A DNA stretch of 64,000 bases. It comes from Devosia sp. (GTDB taxonomy: Bacteria; Pseudomonadota; Alphaproteobacteria; Rhizobiales; Devosiaceae). Position numbers and translations under genes: made by a program. The notes below the pieces were generated by a model. That model saw nothing but the letters and a program-made list of their open reading frames with translations. It did no database searches and was not told the DNA's origin. Where the stretch lies: positions 62,001-126,000 of the forward strand of contig JADJPS010000018.1 in NCBI GenBank assembly GCA_016713105.1. The letters are read 5' to 3'. Below, one piece after another: positions 16,655 through 25,312 of the stretch (position 1 is the first letter of the stretch; the number at the start of each line of letters is the position of its first letter).

Positions 16655-17553
16655 GCACCCCGCTGGGACAATGGCTGATGAGCGAGGCGCCCCTGTCGCG
16701 GCGCCAGGCCGTGCTGGGCAGCCTCTATCGCGGCGTGCGGGCGATATTCGCCAATCCCACGGCTCTCGCCGGCCTGTTCATCGTCGCCCTTCTCGTGGTG
16801 ATGGCGGTCTTCGCCCCGTGGTTCGCCATGGGTCAGTCGCCACTGTCGCAGGATCTCGCGCAGCGCCTCGCGGCGCCGTCGCCCGAGCACTGGTTCGGGA
16901 CGGACGAACTGGGCCGCGACATCTATGCCCGCACCCTCTACGGCGCCCGGGTGACGCTGACCATCGTCGTATTGGTCTCGGTGGTGGTGGTGCCGATCGG
17001 GCTCGCGGTCGGCACCGTCGCCGGCTATTTCGGCGGCTGGGTCGATGCGGTGCTGATGCGCGTCACCGACATCTTCCTCGCCTTTCCGCGCCTCGTCCTC
17101 GCGCTCGCCTTCGCGGCAGCGCTGGGGCCCGGCATCGAAAACGCGGTGATCGCCATCTCGCTGACCTCGTGGCCGGCCTATGCCCGCATCGCCCGGTCCG
17201 AGACGCTCGCCATTGCCCGCAGCGATTTCATCCAGTCGGTCGTGCTGCAGGGCGCCTCGACCGGGCGCATCCTGTTCCGGCACGTGGTACCGCTCTGCCT
17301 CTCCTCGGTGATCGTGCGGCTGACCCTCGACATGGCCGGCATCATCCTCACCGCCGCCGGCCTCGGCTTTCTCGGCCTCGGCGCCCAGCCGCCCACCGCC
17401 GAATGGGGCGCCATGGTCTCGTCCGGCCGCGACGTGATCCTCGACCAGTGGTGGGTCGCGACCATCCCCGGCCTCGCCATCTTCATCGTCAGCCTCGGCT
17501 TCAACCTTCTCGGCGACGGCCTGCGCGACGTGTTCGACCCGAAATCCCGATGA
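16651..17553 (+). CDS. Dipeptide/oligopeptide-type ABC transporter permease (DppC-like)
   Basis: A 300-residue permease of the DppC group. It has the N-terminal extension and helix (LAGLFIVALLVVMAVF), the family motif HWFGTDELGRDIYAR near residues 80-95, and the EAA loop near residues 190-215. The ATG overlaps the dppB-like stop, and the stop overlaps the next ATPase start as ATGA. It partners the DppB-like protein in the inner membrane. Confidence 0.93.
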   Translation: MSTPLGQWLMSEAPLSRRQAVLGSLYRGVRAIFANPTALAGLFIVALLVVMAVFAPWFAMGQSPLSQDLAQRLAAPSPEHWFGTDELGRDIYARTLYGARVTLTIVVLVSVVVVPIGLAVGTVAGYFGGWVDAVLMRVTDIFLAFPRLVLALAFAAALGPGIENAVIAISLTSWPAYARIARSETLAIARSDFIQSVVLQGASTGRILFRHVVPLCLSSVIVRLTLDMAGIILTAAGLGFLGLGAQPPTAEWGAMVSSGRDVILDQWWVATIPGLAIFIVSLGFNLLGDGLRDVFDPKSR

Positions 17554-18386
17554 CCGACCCGCTGCTCACCGTCGACAATCTGGAGGTGACGTTCCCGGGG
17601 CGCACCGGGGTGACGCGCGCCGTCCGCAATGCCTCCTTCACGCTCGGGCGCGAGCGGCTCGGGGTGGTCGGCGAATCCGGCTCGGGCAAGACCACTATGG
17701 GACGAGCCCTGCTCGGCCTCCTGCCGCACTCGGCGACGGTCACGGCGAAGACCTTGTCCTACGCCGGCAGGGACCTGCTCGCCTGCAGCGAACGCGACTG
17801 GCAGCAGTTGCGTGGCCGGCGCATGTCGATGGTGATGCAGGACCCCAAATACTCGCTCAACCCGGTGCGGACCGTCGGACAGCAGATCGGCGAGACCTGC
17901 CGGCTGCACCTCGGCTCCGACCGCCGCGACGCGCGCCGCCGCACCCTCGCCATGCTTGAGGCGGTGCAGATCCGCGACCCCGAGCTGGTCCACGATCTCC
18001 ACCCCCACCAGCTCTCGGGCGGCATGGGCCAGCGGGTGATGATCGCCATGATGCTGATCGCGGAACCCGACCTGCTGATCGCCGACGAGCCCACCTCCGC
18101 CCTCGACGTCACCGTGCAGAACGAGGTGCTGCGCATTCTCGACGACCTGGTGCGCAAGCGCGGCATGGGGCTGATCATGATCAGCCACAACCTGACCATG
18201 GTCTCGAGCTTCTGCGACCGGGTGCTGATCATGTATGGCGGCAGGATCGTCGAGGAGTGTGCGGCGCGTGACCTCGGCAATGCCCGCCATCCCTACACGC
18301 GCGCTCTGGTCGCTGCGACACCCTCGCTCGATGTGCGGCGGGCCGAGCTGGCGACCGTGGTGCGCGATCCGGAGTGGCTCGCATGA
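17550..18386 (+). CDS. Peptide-type ABC transporter ATPase (DppD-like)
   Basis: A 278-residue ATPase. Walker A GESGSGKTT is near residues 38-46, the Q-loop is in VMQDPKYSLNP, the signature is LSGGMGQRV and Walker B is LLIADEPTSALD. It is about 50 residues shorter than typical DppD and ends soon after HPYTRALVAATPSL, lacking the Cys-containing C-terminal extension seen in many DppD proteins. It overlaps both neighbours as ATGA. It powers the permease pair with the DppF-like ATPase. Confidence 0.93.
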   Translation: MTDPLLTVDNLEVTFPGRTGVTRAVRNASFTLGRERLGVVGESGSGKTTMGRALLGLLPHSATVTAKTLSYAGRDLLACSERDWQQLRGRRMSMVMQDPKYSLNPVRTVGQQIGETCRLHLGSDRRDARRRTLAMLEAVQIRDPELVHDLHPHQLSGGMGQRVMIAMMLIAEPDLLIADEPTSALDVTVQNEVLRILDDLVRKRGMGLIMISHNLTMVSSFCDRVLIMYGGRIVEECAARDLGNARHPYTRALVAATPSLDVRRAELATVVRDPEWLA

Positions 18387-19138
18387 TCACGGTCAGGGAC
18401 CTCTCCGTCACCTTCGAGGTCGGTGGCCGCGATATCCGCGCTGTCCAGGCGGTGTCCTTCGAGGTCGCACGCGGCGAGACCTTCGGCATCGTCGGCGAAT
18501 CGGGGTCCGGGAAGTCGACCGTCCTCAAGGCCATCGCCGGCCTCGTCCGCTCGACCAGCGCCACCCTCGAGGTCGACGGCCGTGCAGCGGCACGGCGGCG
18601 CAGCCGGGCCGACCGGCGCATGCTGCAGTTCGTCTTCCAGGATCCTTATGGCTCGCTGCACCCGCGCAAGACCATCGACGACATCCTGCGCGAGCCGCTG
18701 GTCATCCACCGCGAGCCCGACATCGATGCGCGGGTCGCTGCGGCCATCGCCGATGTAGGACTCCTGCCCGCCCACCGCTTCCGCTATCCGCACCAGCTCT
18801 CGGGCGGGCAGCGCCAGCGCGTCGCCATCGCCCGCGCGCTGATCCTGTCGCCGCCAATCTTGCTGCTCGACGAGCCGACGTCGGCCCTCGACGTCTCGGT
18901 GCAGGCCGAAATCCTCAACCTGCTGGCGCGGCTGCGGCAGAGCTACACCCTGACCAGCATCCTCGTCAGCCACGACCTCGCGGTGGTGGCTCACCTGTGC
19001 GACCGCATCGCCATCATGCGCATGGGGCGCCTGGTCGAGATCGTCTCCGCCGATGACCTGCGCACCGGCCGGGTCACGCACGACTATTCGCGCCAGCTGC
19101 TGGCCGCCAGCCGCGGCTTTGTCAGGCAGGATGCATAG
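18383..19138 (+). CDS. Peptide-type ABC transporter ATPase (DppF-like)
   Basis: A 251-residue ATPase from the ATG at 18383. It has Walker A GESGSGKST near residues 39-47, the VFQDPYGSLHPR Q-loop typical of DppF, signature LSGGQRQRVAIARA and Walker B LLLDEPTSALD. Like its partner it is short and lacks the usual C-terminal tail. A gap of about 100 bases follows before the binding-protein gene, which may therefore have an extra promoter or a processed mRNA. Confidence 0.93.
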   Translation: MITVRDLSVTFEVGGRDIRAVQAVSFEVARGETFGIVGESGSGKSTVLKAIAGLVRSTSATLEVDGRAAARRRSRADRRMLQFVFQDPYGSLHPRKTIDDILREPLVIHREPDIDARVAAAIADVGLLPAHRFRYPHQLSGGQRQRVAIARALILSPPILLLDEPTSALDVSVQAEILNLLARLRQSYTLTSILVSHDLAVVAHLCDRIAIMRMGRLVEIVSADDLRTGRVTHDYSRQLLAASRGFVRQDA

Positions 19139-19240
19139 CTGCGGCTTGCAAATGTCCGACAAAAGCGCTTCTGATGGTGCAGCCCTGCTGCGCGGCCCAA
19201 ACCGCTTGAACACAGCACGGCCCGTTCCAGGGAGAATTGC

Positions 19241-20833
19241 ATGCTGAAAGCCCTCAAATACGCCCTCCTGGCGGCGACGCTGGCTTCGTCGATGCCGCTC
19301 GCGGCCTACGCCGCGACGCCCGCCGACACGCTGGTGATCGCCAAGCAGATCGACGACCTGATCTCGCTCGATCCGGCGGAAGCCTACGAACTGTCGGGCA
19401 TCGAGGTGCTCGCCAACGCCTACGACCGCATCATGCGGTTCGAACCAACCGACGTGAACACCCTCGTGGGTGGCGTCGCCGAAAGCGTCACCGTCAGCGA
19501 TGACGGGCGGACCTTCACCTTCAAGATCCGCGCCGGCCAGACCTTCGCCTCGGGCAACCCGATCACTGCGGCCGATGCGGCCTTTTCGCTGCAGCGCGTG
19601 ATCAAGCTCGAAAAGACCCCGGTGTTCCTGCTGTCCCAACTCGGCTGGAGCAAGGACAATGTCGACACCATGGTGACGGCGCCGGATGCATCGACCCTCG
19701 TCGTCACCATCGGCGTCGATTTTGCTCCCTCGCTCGTCTACGCGCTCCTCGGCTCGGTGGTCGGCTCGGTGGTCGACAGCAAGCTGGCGATGGAGCACGA
19801 GACTGACGGCGACTTCGGCTACGCCTGGCTGAAGACCAACTCGGCCGGCTCGGGCGCCTATGTCGTCCGCTCCTGGACGCCCAACGAGTCGGTCGTGCTG
19901 GAAGCCAACCCGAACTATCGTGGCGGCGCCGCAAACCTCAAGCGCGTCATCCTCCAGCACGTGCCCGAGGCCTCGGCCCAGCGCCTGCTGCTCGAGAAGG
20001 GCGATGTCGATATCGCCCGCAACCTGACGCCCGACCAGATCGCCGCGATTGCCGGCAATGCCGACATCAAGGTGACCTCGATCCCCGAGGCCCTGCTCTA
20101 CTACGTCGGGCTCAACCAGAACACCAAGGAACTGCAGGACCCCCGCGTTCGGCAGGCCCTGCGCTACCTGGTCGACTATGACGGCATGGCGAACTCGTTC
20201 CTCAAGGGCAGCGCGCAGGTGCACCAGTCGTTCTGGGCCACCGGCTTCTGGGCCTCGTATGACGAGAACCCGTACACGTTCGATCCGGCCAAGGCCAAGG
20301 AACTGCTGGCCGCGGCCGGCTATCCCGACGGCTTCTCGCTCGACCTCGACGCGCCGAACTTCGCGCCCTTCACCAACCTGGCACAGACCGTCCAGGCGAC
20401 ATTCGCCGAAGGCGGGGTCAAGGTGAATATCGTCTCATCCGAGATGGCGCCGATGCTGACCAAGTACCGGGCGCGCGGACACCAGGCGCTCATGGTCTAC
20501 TGGGGTCCGGACTACATGGACCCGCACACCAATGCCGACGGCTTCGTCACCAACACCGACAACACCGATGCGGCAACCGGCGGCAAGCCGCTCGCCTGGC
20601 GCAACAGCTGGGATTCGCCCGAACTCACGGCGATGACTGCGGCTGCCGCCAAGGAACGCGACGAGGCCACCCGCAAGCAGATGTACATCGATCTGCAAAA
20701 GAAGGTGCTCGACGAGGGCCCGTACATCATCAGGTTCCAGTCCACCTCGCAGCGGGCTGAACGCGCCAATGTCGAGGGCTTCGTCCAGGGCTCGTCCTCG
20801 GACATCGTCTACTACAACCTGACCACCAAGTAA
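19241..20833 (+). CDS. Peptide-type ABC transporter substrate-binding protein (SBP family 5)
   Basis: A 530-residue periplasmic protein with a signal peptide ending SMPLAAYA. The mature part shows family-5 solute-binding features: ADTLVIAKQIDDLISLDPA at the start, LNQNTKELQDPRVRQAL in the middle and DPHTNADGF late. It captures dipeptides, oligopeptides or related ligands for the permease genes upstream. AGGGAGA precedes the ATG. The M24 peptidase gene begins only ten bases after its stop, linking import with peptide cleavage. Confidence 0.94.
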   Translation: MLKALKYALLAATLASSMPLAAYAATPADTLVIAKQIDDLISLDPAEAYELSGIEVLANAYDRIMRFEPTDVNTLVGGVAESVTVSDDGRTFTFKIRAGQTFASGNPITAADAAFSLQRVIKLEKTPVFLLSQLGWSKDNVDTMVTAPDASTLVVTIGVDFAPSLVYALLGSVVGSVVDSKLAMEHETDGDFGYAWLKTNSAGSGAYVVRSWTPNESVVLEANPNYRGGAANLKRVILQHVPEASAQRLLLEKGDVDIARNLTPDQIAAIAGNADIKVTSIPEALLYYVGLNQNTKELQDPRVRQALRYLVDYDGMANSFLKGSAQVHQSFWATGFWASYDENPYTFDPAKAKELLAAAGYPDGFSLDLDAPNFAPFTNLAQTVQATFAEGGVKVNIVSSEMAPMLTKYRARGHQALMVYWGPDYMDPHTNADGFVTNTDNTDAATGGKPLAWRNSWDSPELTAMTAAAAKERDEATRKQMYIDLQKKVLDEGPYIIRFQSTSQRAERANVEGFVQGSSSDIVYYNLTTK

Positions 20834-20843
20834 GGACGGGAGG

Positions 20844-22064
20844 GTGCCGGGCTTTCTCGACCGGCACCGTGCCGCCCGGCTGATGCAGGACGAGGGTCTC
20901 GACGCCCTCGTCCTCGCCCAGCCGGAATCGATCATCTACGCCACCGGCGCGTTTCCGGGGGTGGCGACATACTGGCGGCGCGCCGGTGCTGCTTTCGTGC
21001 TGGTCCCGGCCGATCCCGCAGCACCGCTCGCAGCCGTGGTTGGCGACCTGCAGGCCAGCGGCTTTGCACGACAATCCGGCATTGCCGAGGTCCGCACCCA
21101 TCGGCTCTGGGTCGAGACCGGACGCTTTCCCGAACCGCTACCCGACCTGCCGCTGCGCCAGCCCCGCCCGGCCCAGTACGACCTCGCCGTCGCGCTCGAC
21201 CAGCTGCGCGACTGTCTCGCCGAACGCCGCCTCCTGAACGGCCGGATCGGCCTCGAACTCGGTTTTGTACCCGCCGCCGACTTTCCGGCCTTCGTCGCTG
21301 TTCCGGTCGCCTGGCAGGACTGCACCCGGCTGGTGGAGCGGCTGCGGGCCATCAAGACACCGGCCGAGATCGAGCGGCTGCGCCATGCGGCCCAGTATGC
21401 CCGCGCCGGCCTGACCCACCTGCTCGAGAGGGCCGAACTCGGAATGGACGCGGCGCAGCTGACCGCCATCTGGCGCACCGGGGCGCTGGCCGAAGCCAAT
21501 CACCGCGGCCATCCGGAACCGCAGTCGAGCTGGGCCTACATATCGGTCGCCGGCGACGGCTTTGCGCCCGGCGGCCCGCTCGAGGACGGCGATCTCGTCA
21601 AGATCGACGTCGGCTGCGTCGTCGCCGGCTACAGTTCGGATGGCGGCCGTACCGCCGTCGCAGGTACGCCGCACCCAGAGGCGCAACGCGTCCATGACGC
21701 ACTCCGGCGCAGCTTCGAAGCGGGCTTTGCGTGCCTCACACCCGGCACCCCGCTGGCCGAAATCTACCGGGTGACGGCGACACGGATGTGGGACCAGGGC
21801 TTCGAGGCCTACGGGCGCGGCCATTTCGGTCATGGGGTCGGTGCCTCGATCTGGAGCGAGGAATGGCCCTTCATCGCCGCCGGGTCCGACGCCGTGCTCG
21901 AGCCCGGCATGGTGATGGCCTTCGAGACGCCCTGGTACATCGACGGCCTCGGCGGCTTCATCATTGAGGACCAGGTGCTGATCACCGATGCCGGCTGCGA
22001 GGTCATGGCCCCCCTGCCGCGCGAACTGCTGCCGATCAGCCGAGCGCCGCGCCGATCCGCCTGA
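20844..22064 (+). CDS. M24 family metallopeptidase (Xaa-Pro aminopeptidase/creatinase fold)
   Basis: A 406-residue cytoplasmic protein. Residues 1-150 form the creatinase N-domain and the rest the pita-bread catalytic domain. Metal ligands are in place: Asp in KIDVGC (about residue 255), Asp in SSDGGRT (about 266), His in GHFGHGVG, Glu in FETPW and Glu in IIEDQ. It probably removes N-terminal residues from imported peptides. The GTG start is uncertain because the purine-rich site is very close; ATG at 20883 is the alternative but would cut conserved N-domain sequence. Its last 29 bases overlap the convergent hydrolase gene. Confidence 0.9.
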   Translation: MPGFLDRHRAARLMQDEGLDALVLAQPESIIYATGAFPGVATYWRRAGAAFVLVPADPAAPLAAVVGDLQASGFARQSGIAEVRTHRLWVETGRFPEPLPDLPLRQPRPAQYDLAVALDQLRDCLAERRLLNGRIGLELGFVPAADFPAFVAVPVAWQDCTRLVERLRAIKTPAEIERLRHAAQYARAGLTHLLERAELGMDAAQLTAIWRTGALAEANHRGHPEPQSSWAYISVAGDGFAPGGPLEDGDLVKIDVGCVVAGYSSDGGRTAVAGTPHPEAQRVHDALRRSFEAGFACLTPGTPLAEIYRVTATRMWDQGFEAYGRGHFGHGVGASIWSEEWPFIAAGSDAVLEPGMVMAFETPWYIDGLGGFIIEDQVLITDAGCEVMAPLPRELLPISRAPRRSA

Positions 22065-23232
22065 CCGCGGCGAGCGTCGCCTTCGTCCAGCCCGGGTTGA
22101 CGAAGTGCGGCCAGCTCGAGAGCTTCACCACCACCGTCCGGCGGGCGAAGTCGATGTGGATGAGCTGCCCGAAGACGCCACGCGCCATCAGGTTGCGGCC
22201 CACCTCGTCCTCCACCCAGAACTGGTTGCGATAGCCACCGCGCGGCAGCACGGCGTCATAGGGCGCGCCGAACACGGCATGGTCAGCGCTCCGGGTCGCC
22301 GCGATCCAGTCCTCGGGCACGATCCCGGCACCATGGTCGAGGATCATCTGTCCGAAACGACCGTAGTCGCGCAACGTCGCGCTGAGCCCGCCATCGCCGA
22401 GGGCAAAGCCCGCGGCGTCGACGGTGATGTTGCCACTTTCCTCCATGCCGAGGGGCTGCCAGAGCATCTCCGACAGCAGGTCCGGGAGGCGCCCACCGGT
22501 CGCCCGTTCCAGCACCAACGCCAGGACGTCGGTCTCGATGGACCGGTAGCTGAAGCGGCTGCCATGTGGGGCTTCGACGACGTCGAGGCAGCCGATCAGT
22601 TCGAGCACCGTGCCCGGCCAGCGCACGGCCGCATCGGGGGGCGGTTTCCACCCTGCCGCGACATCGAGCCGTGCCATGCCGGATCGGGGATCCGTATAGT
22701 CCTCGGTGAAGCGCACCCCGCTGGTCATGTCGAGCACATGCCGGAGGCGCGCGCCGAGATAGGCGGTATCGGCGAGTTCCGGGACGATCGTGGCGAGTTC
22801 GGTCTCCGTTGCGATCACGCCTCTGCCGGCGAGGATGCCGGCCAGCACTCCGACGAACGATTTCGCCACGGATTGTGACAGGTGCAGCGTGCGCTCGTGC
22901 ATACCGTTGAGATAGCGCTCGTAGGCGACAGCGCCGTCTCTGAGGACCAGCAGGCCATCGGTGAAGCTCTCCTCGAGAAAGCCGAGAAGCGGTATCGCGG
23001 TGCCGCCGAAACCCTCCACCGGCAGGTCGTCGAGCTGCTCCTCCCGGCGCGGCAGGTCCCGCACCGGTCCGCGCCCCCGCCAGATCTCGGCCGTGGGGAG
23101 GATTTCGCGCACATGCTGGAACGACCAGCGGTTCCACGGCGGGCGATCCCAGTCGGACTTCGCCATCACCGTGCCGGACCCGCCCCACCGGGATGCGCCG
23201 GCCGGCGAATCCCCCACGTCATGGCTTGCCAT
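22036..23232 (-). CDS. Serine hydrolase of beta-lactamase/6-aminohexanoate-dimer hydrolase type
   Basis: A 398-residue class-C-like serine hydrolase without an obvious signal peptide. The SxxK motif is Ser121-Val-Ala-Lys124 in LSQSVAKSF. A tyrosine region FSYRSIETD lies near residue 239. The N-terminal RPPWNRWSFQHVREILPTAEI is like NylB-type hydrolases that cleave short amide oligomers, D-amino-acid esters or peptides. AGGGGG six bases before the ATG at 23232 supports this start; ATG at 23166 is an alternative. It overlaps the M24 gene tail to tail and sits inside the peptide island, so an amidase or D-peptidase role is more likely than resistance. Confidence 0.88.
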   Translation of the reverse strand: MASHDVGDSPAGASRWGGSGTVMAKSDWDRPPWNRWSFQHVREILPTAEIWRGRGPVRDLPRREEQLDDLPVEGFGGTAIPLLGFLEESFTDGLLVLRDGAVAYERYLNGMHERTLHLSQSVAKSFVGVLAGILAGRGVIATETELATIVPELADTAYLGARLRHVLDMTSGVRFTEDYTDPRSGMARLDVAAGWKPPPDAAVRWPGTVLELIGCLDVVEAPHGSRFSYRSIETDVLALVLERATGGRLPDLLSEMLWQPLGMEESGNITVDAAGFALGDGGLSATLRDYGRFGQMILDHGAGIVPEDWIAATRSADHAVFGAPYDAVLPRGGYRNQFWVEDEVGRNLMARGVFGQLIHIDFARRTVVVKLSSWPHFVNPGWTKATLAAVRRIGAALG

Positions 23233-23340
23233 CCCCCACCCCCTGCGGCACAGCTAGGGCCCGCACTCGCCTGCGCCCGCCGACGACTGTCAGCATGCGC
23301 GGCCCGCCCGCACAAGGTCGCCCGAACCCCAAGGACCGTC

Positions 23341-24408
23341 GTGACTGCTCCAATCCCCTTCTTCGATGGCCATAACGACTTCCTGCTGCGCCTCTACAAT
23401 GCGCCGGCCGAGCGCGAGGCGCTGTGGCTCGGCGCAACGGGCACCGGCCACCTCGACCTGGGCCGCATGCGCAAGGGCGGTTTCGCCGGAGGCTTCTTCG
23501 CCATCTGGGTTCCCTCCCCCAGCAAGGGCGCCGCACTCGACTACATGTCGATCATGGCCAAGGCGCCCTTCGAGGTGCCGCTGCCCGATCTGATGCGGCA
23601 CGACGTGGCGCAGCCGGTGGCCCTCGCCATGGCCGGCCACCTGCACTGGATGGAGCGCGTCGCACCGGACGACTTCGCCATCTGCCGCACCGCCGCCGCC
23701 GCGCGGGACGCCATGGCGTCGGGCCGGATCGCGGCGATCATGCACATGGAAGGGGCCGAAGCGATCGCTGCCGATCTCGATGCGCTCTACCTTTTCCACG
23801 CCATGGGCCTGCGCTCGCTCGGCCCGGTGTGGAGCCGGCCGACCGTATTCGGGCACGGCGTCCCGTTCAGGTTCCCCGGCACGCCCGATATCGGGCCGGG
23901 CCTCACCGAGGCCGGCAAGGACCTCATCCGGCTATGCAACCGGCTGGGCATCATGATCGACCTGTCGCACATGAACGAGGCCGGCTTCAACGACGTTGCG
24001 CAGCTCTCGACCGCGCCGCTGGTTGCGACCCACTCCAACGCCCACGCGCTTACCGCCTCGCCGCGCAACCTGACCGACCGGCAGCTCGACATCATCCGCG
24101 ACACGGGCGGCATGGTGGGGCTCAACTTCTCGACATCGTTCCTCAACCCCGACGGCATGGGCACTTCCGCCATCGGCTGGGAGGCGCTGCTACGCCATCT
24201 CGACTATCTGATCGACAGGCTCGGCGAGGACCACGTGGGGTTGGGCTCGGACTTCGACGGCTGCACCGTCCCCGACCCGATCGGTGACGTGACCGGCGTG
24301 CCGAAACTGTTCGAGGCATTGTCTGCCCACGGCTACGACGCTCCGCTGCTCGCGAAACTGGCGCGCGAGAACTGGCTCGCCTGCCTCGAGCGCAGCCTCG
24401 GCGCCTGA
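23341..24408 (+). CDS. Membrane dipeptidase (renal dipeptidase, M19 family)
   Basis: A 355-residue zinc dipeptidase starting at the GTG at 23341, with AAGGA five bases upstream. His11 and Asp13 in FFDGHND, Glu in MHMEGAEAI, His in VATHSNAHAL and the late GLGSDFDGC match the binuclear zinc site and family signatures. M19 enzymes hydrolyse dipeptides, often with a D-residue in the second position. No signal peptide is visible, so it probably acts in the cytoplasm. With the peptide importer and the D-amino-acid dehydrogenase-like enzyme it suggests scavenging of D-residue-containing dipeptides. Confidence 0.93.
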   Translation: MTAPIPFFDGHNDFLLRLYNAPAEREALWLGATGTGHLDLGRMRKGGFAGGFFAIWVPSPSKGAALDYMSIMAKAPFEVPLPDLMRHDVAQPVALAMAGHLHWMERVAPDDFAICRTAAAARDAMASGRIAAIMHMEGAEAIAADLDALYLFHAMGLRSLGPVWSRPTVFGHGVPFRFPGTPDIGPGLTEAGKDLIRLCNRLGIMIDLSHMNEAGFNDVAQLSTAPLVATHSNAHALTASPRNLTDRQLDIIRDTGGMVGLNFSTSFLNPDGMGTSAIGWEALLRHLDYLIDRLGEDHVGLGSDFDGCTVPDPIGDVTGVPKLFEALSAHGYDAPLLAKLARENWLACLERSLGA

Positions 24409-24417
24409 ACGGGCGCC
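24400..24417. terminator. GC-rich hairpin between convergent genes
   Basis: GGCGCC is repeated around a six-base loop at the end of the dipeptidase gene, just before the convergent SDR gene end at 24428. It could slow both transcripts, but there is no T-run on either side, so an intrinsic terminator is weakly supported. Confidence 0.25.
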
Positions 24418-24427
24418 GTCGGCCCCT

Positions 24428-25219
24428 TCAGTCGGGCAGCACCACACCGATCTTGGCGAGCAGGCCACCGTCGACCTTGTATTCGCCGCCGGTGCAGAAC
24501 GCGGCGCGCGGACCGGCGAGGAAGGCAACCATCGCGCCCACGTCCTCCGGCAGGCCGACACGGCCGATCGGATGGGCGGCGCCCCAGCTGGCAATCACCT
24601 GGTCCTCGGTGTGGCCATCGAGGTTTTCGGAGGCGGCAAAGCGCAGCATCGGGGTATCGATCGAGCCGGGGCAGACGGCGTTGACCCGGATGCCGTCCCT
24701 GGCGTGATCGAGCGCCATGGCGCGGGTCAGCGCTAGCATGCCGCCCTTCGAGGCGACATAGGCCGCGACATTGGTCTGGCAGGCGATCCCCTGCACCGAG
24801 GCGATGTTGACGATGGCGCCGCCACCGCGCTTCTGCATCTGCGGGATGGCGTAGTGTCCGGTGAGGTAGGCGCCCTTGAGATTAATGGCGAGCGTCCGGT
24901 CCCAGCCCTCCTCGTCCATCGTCACCACCGTGCCATAGGGCTGGATGGCGGCGCTGTTGACCACGATGTCCACGCCGCCCCAGCGCGAGACGGTCTGCGC
25001 CACCAGCCGCTCGACATCGGCGGAGCGGCTGACATCGCCCACGACATGAGAGGCCCGCCCGCTCCCCAGCCGGGCCACCGCGGCCTCGAGGGCCGCCTCG
25101 TCGGGGCCGAACAGCACCAGGTTCGCCCCTTGCTCCGCAAGGGCAACGGCAGAGCCGAAGCCGATCCCCGTCGCGCCGCCAGTGACGATCGCAATCTTGC
25201 CGTTGAGTTCCCCAGTCAT
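24428..25219 (-). CDS. Short-chain dehydrogenase/reductase (SDR) 3
   Basis: A 263-residue classical SDR from the ATG at 25219; the longer ORF start is not supported. It has TGGATGIG for cofactor binding, NSAA in place of NNAG, and the catalytic YVASK with a preceding Ser in ASVQG. The end is the common EYKVDGGLLA form. It stands alone on the minus strand downstream of an MFS carrier gene with a gap of about 90 bases. Substrate unknown; sugar, polyol or keto-ester reduction are usual for the family. Confidence 0.9.
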   Translation of the reverse strand: MTGELNGKIAIVTGGATGIGFGSAVALAEQGANLVLFGPDEAALEAAVARLGSGRASHVVGDVSRSADVERLVAQTVSRWGGVDIVVNSAAIQPYGTVVTMDEEGWDRTLAINLKGAYLTGHYAIPQMQKRGGGAIVNIASVQGIACQTNVAAYVASKGGMLALTRAMALDHARDGIRVNAVCPGSIDTPMLRFAASENLDGHTEDQVIASWGAAHPIGRVGLPEDVGAMVAFLAGPRAAFCTGGEYKVDGGLLAKIGVVLPD

Positions 25220-25312
25220 CTGCTTCCTCCGCCTGCCCCCCGGTTGCTCCGGGGGCTGATTCCGCCGTGACACTAGCGACCGCCCGGCGCGATGCCAAAC
25301 CGGCACAAGGAC

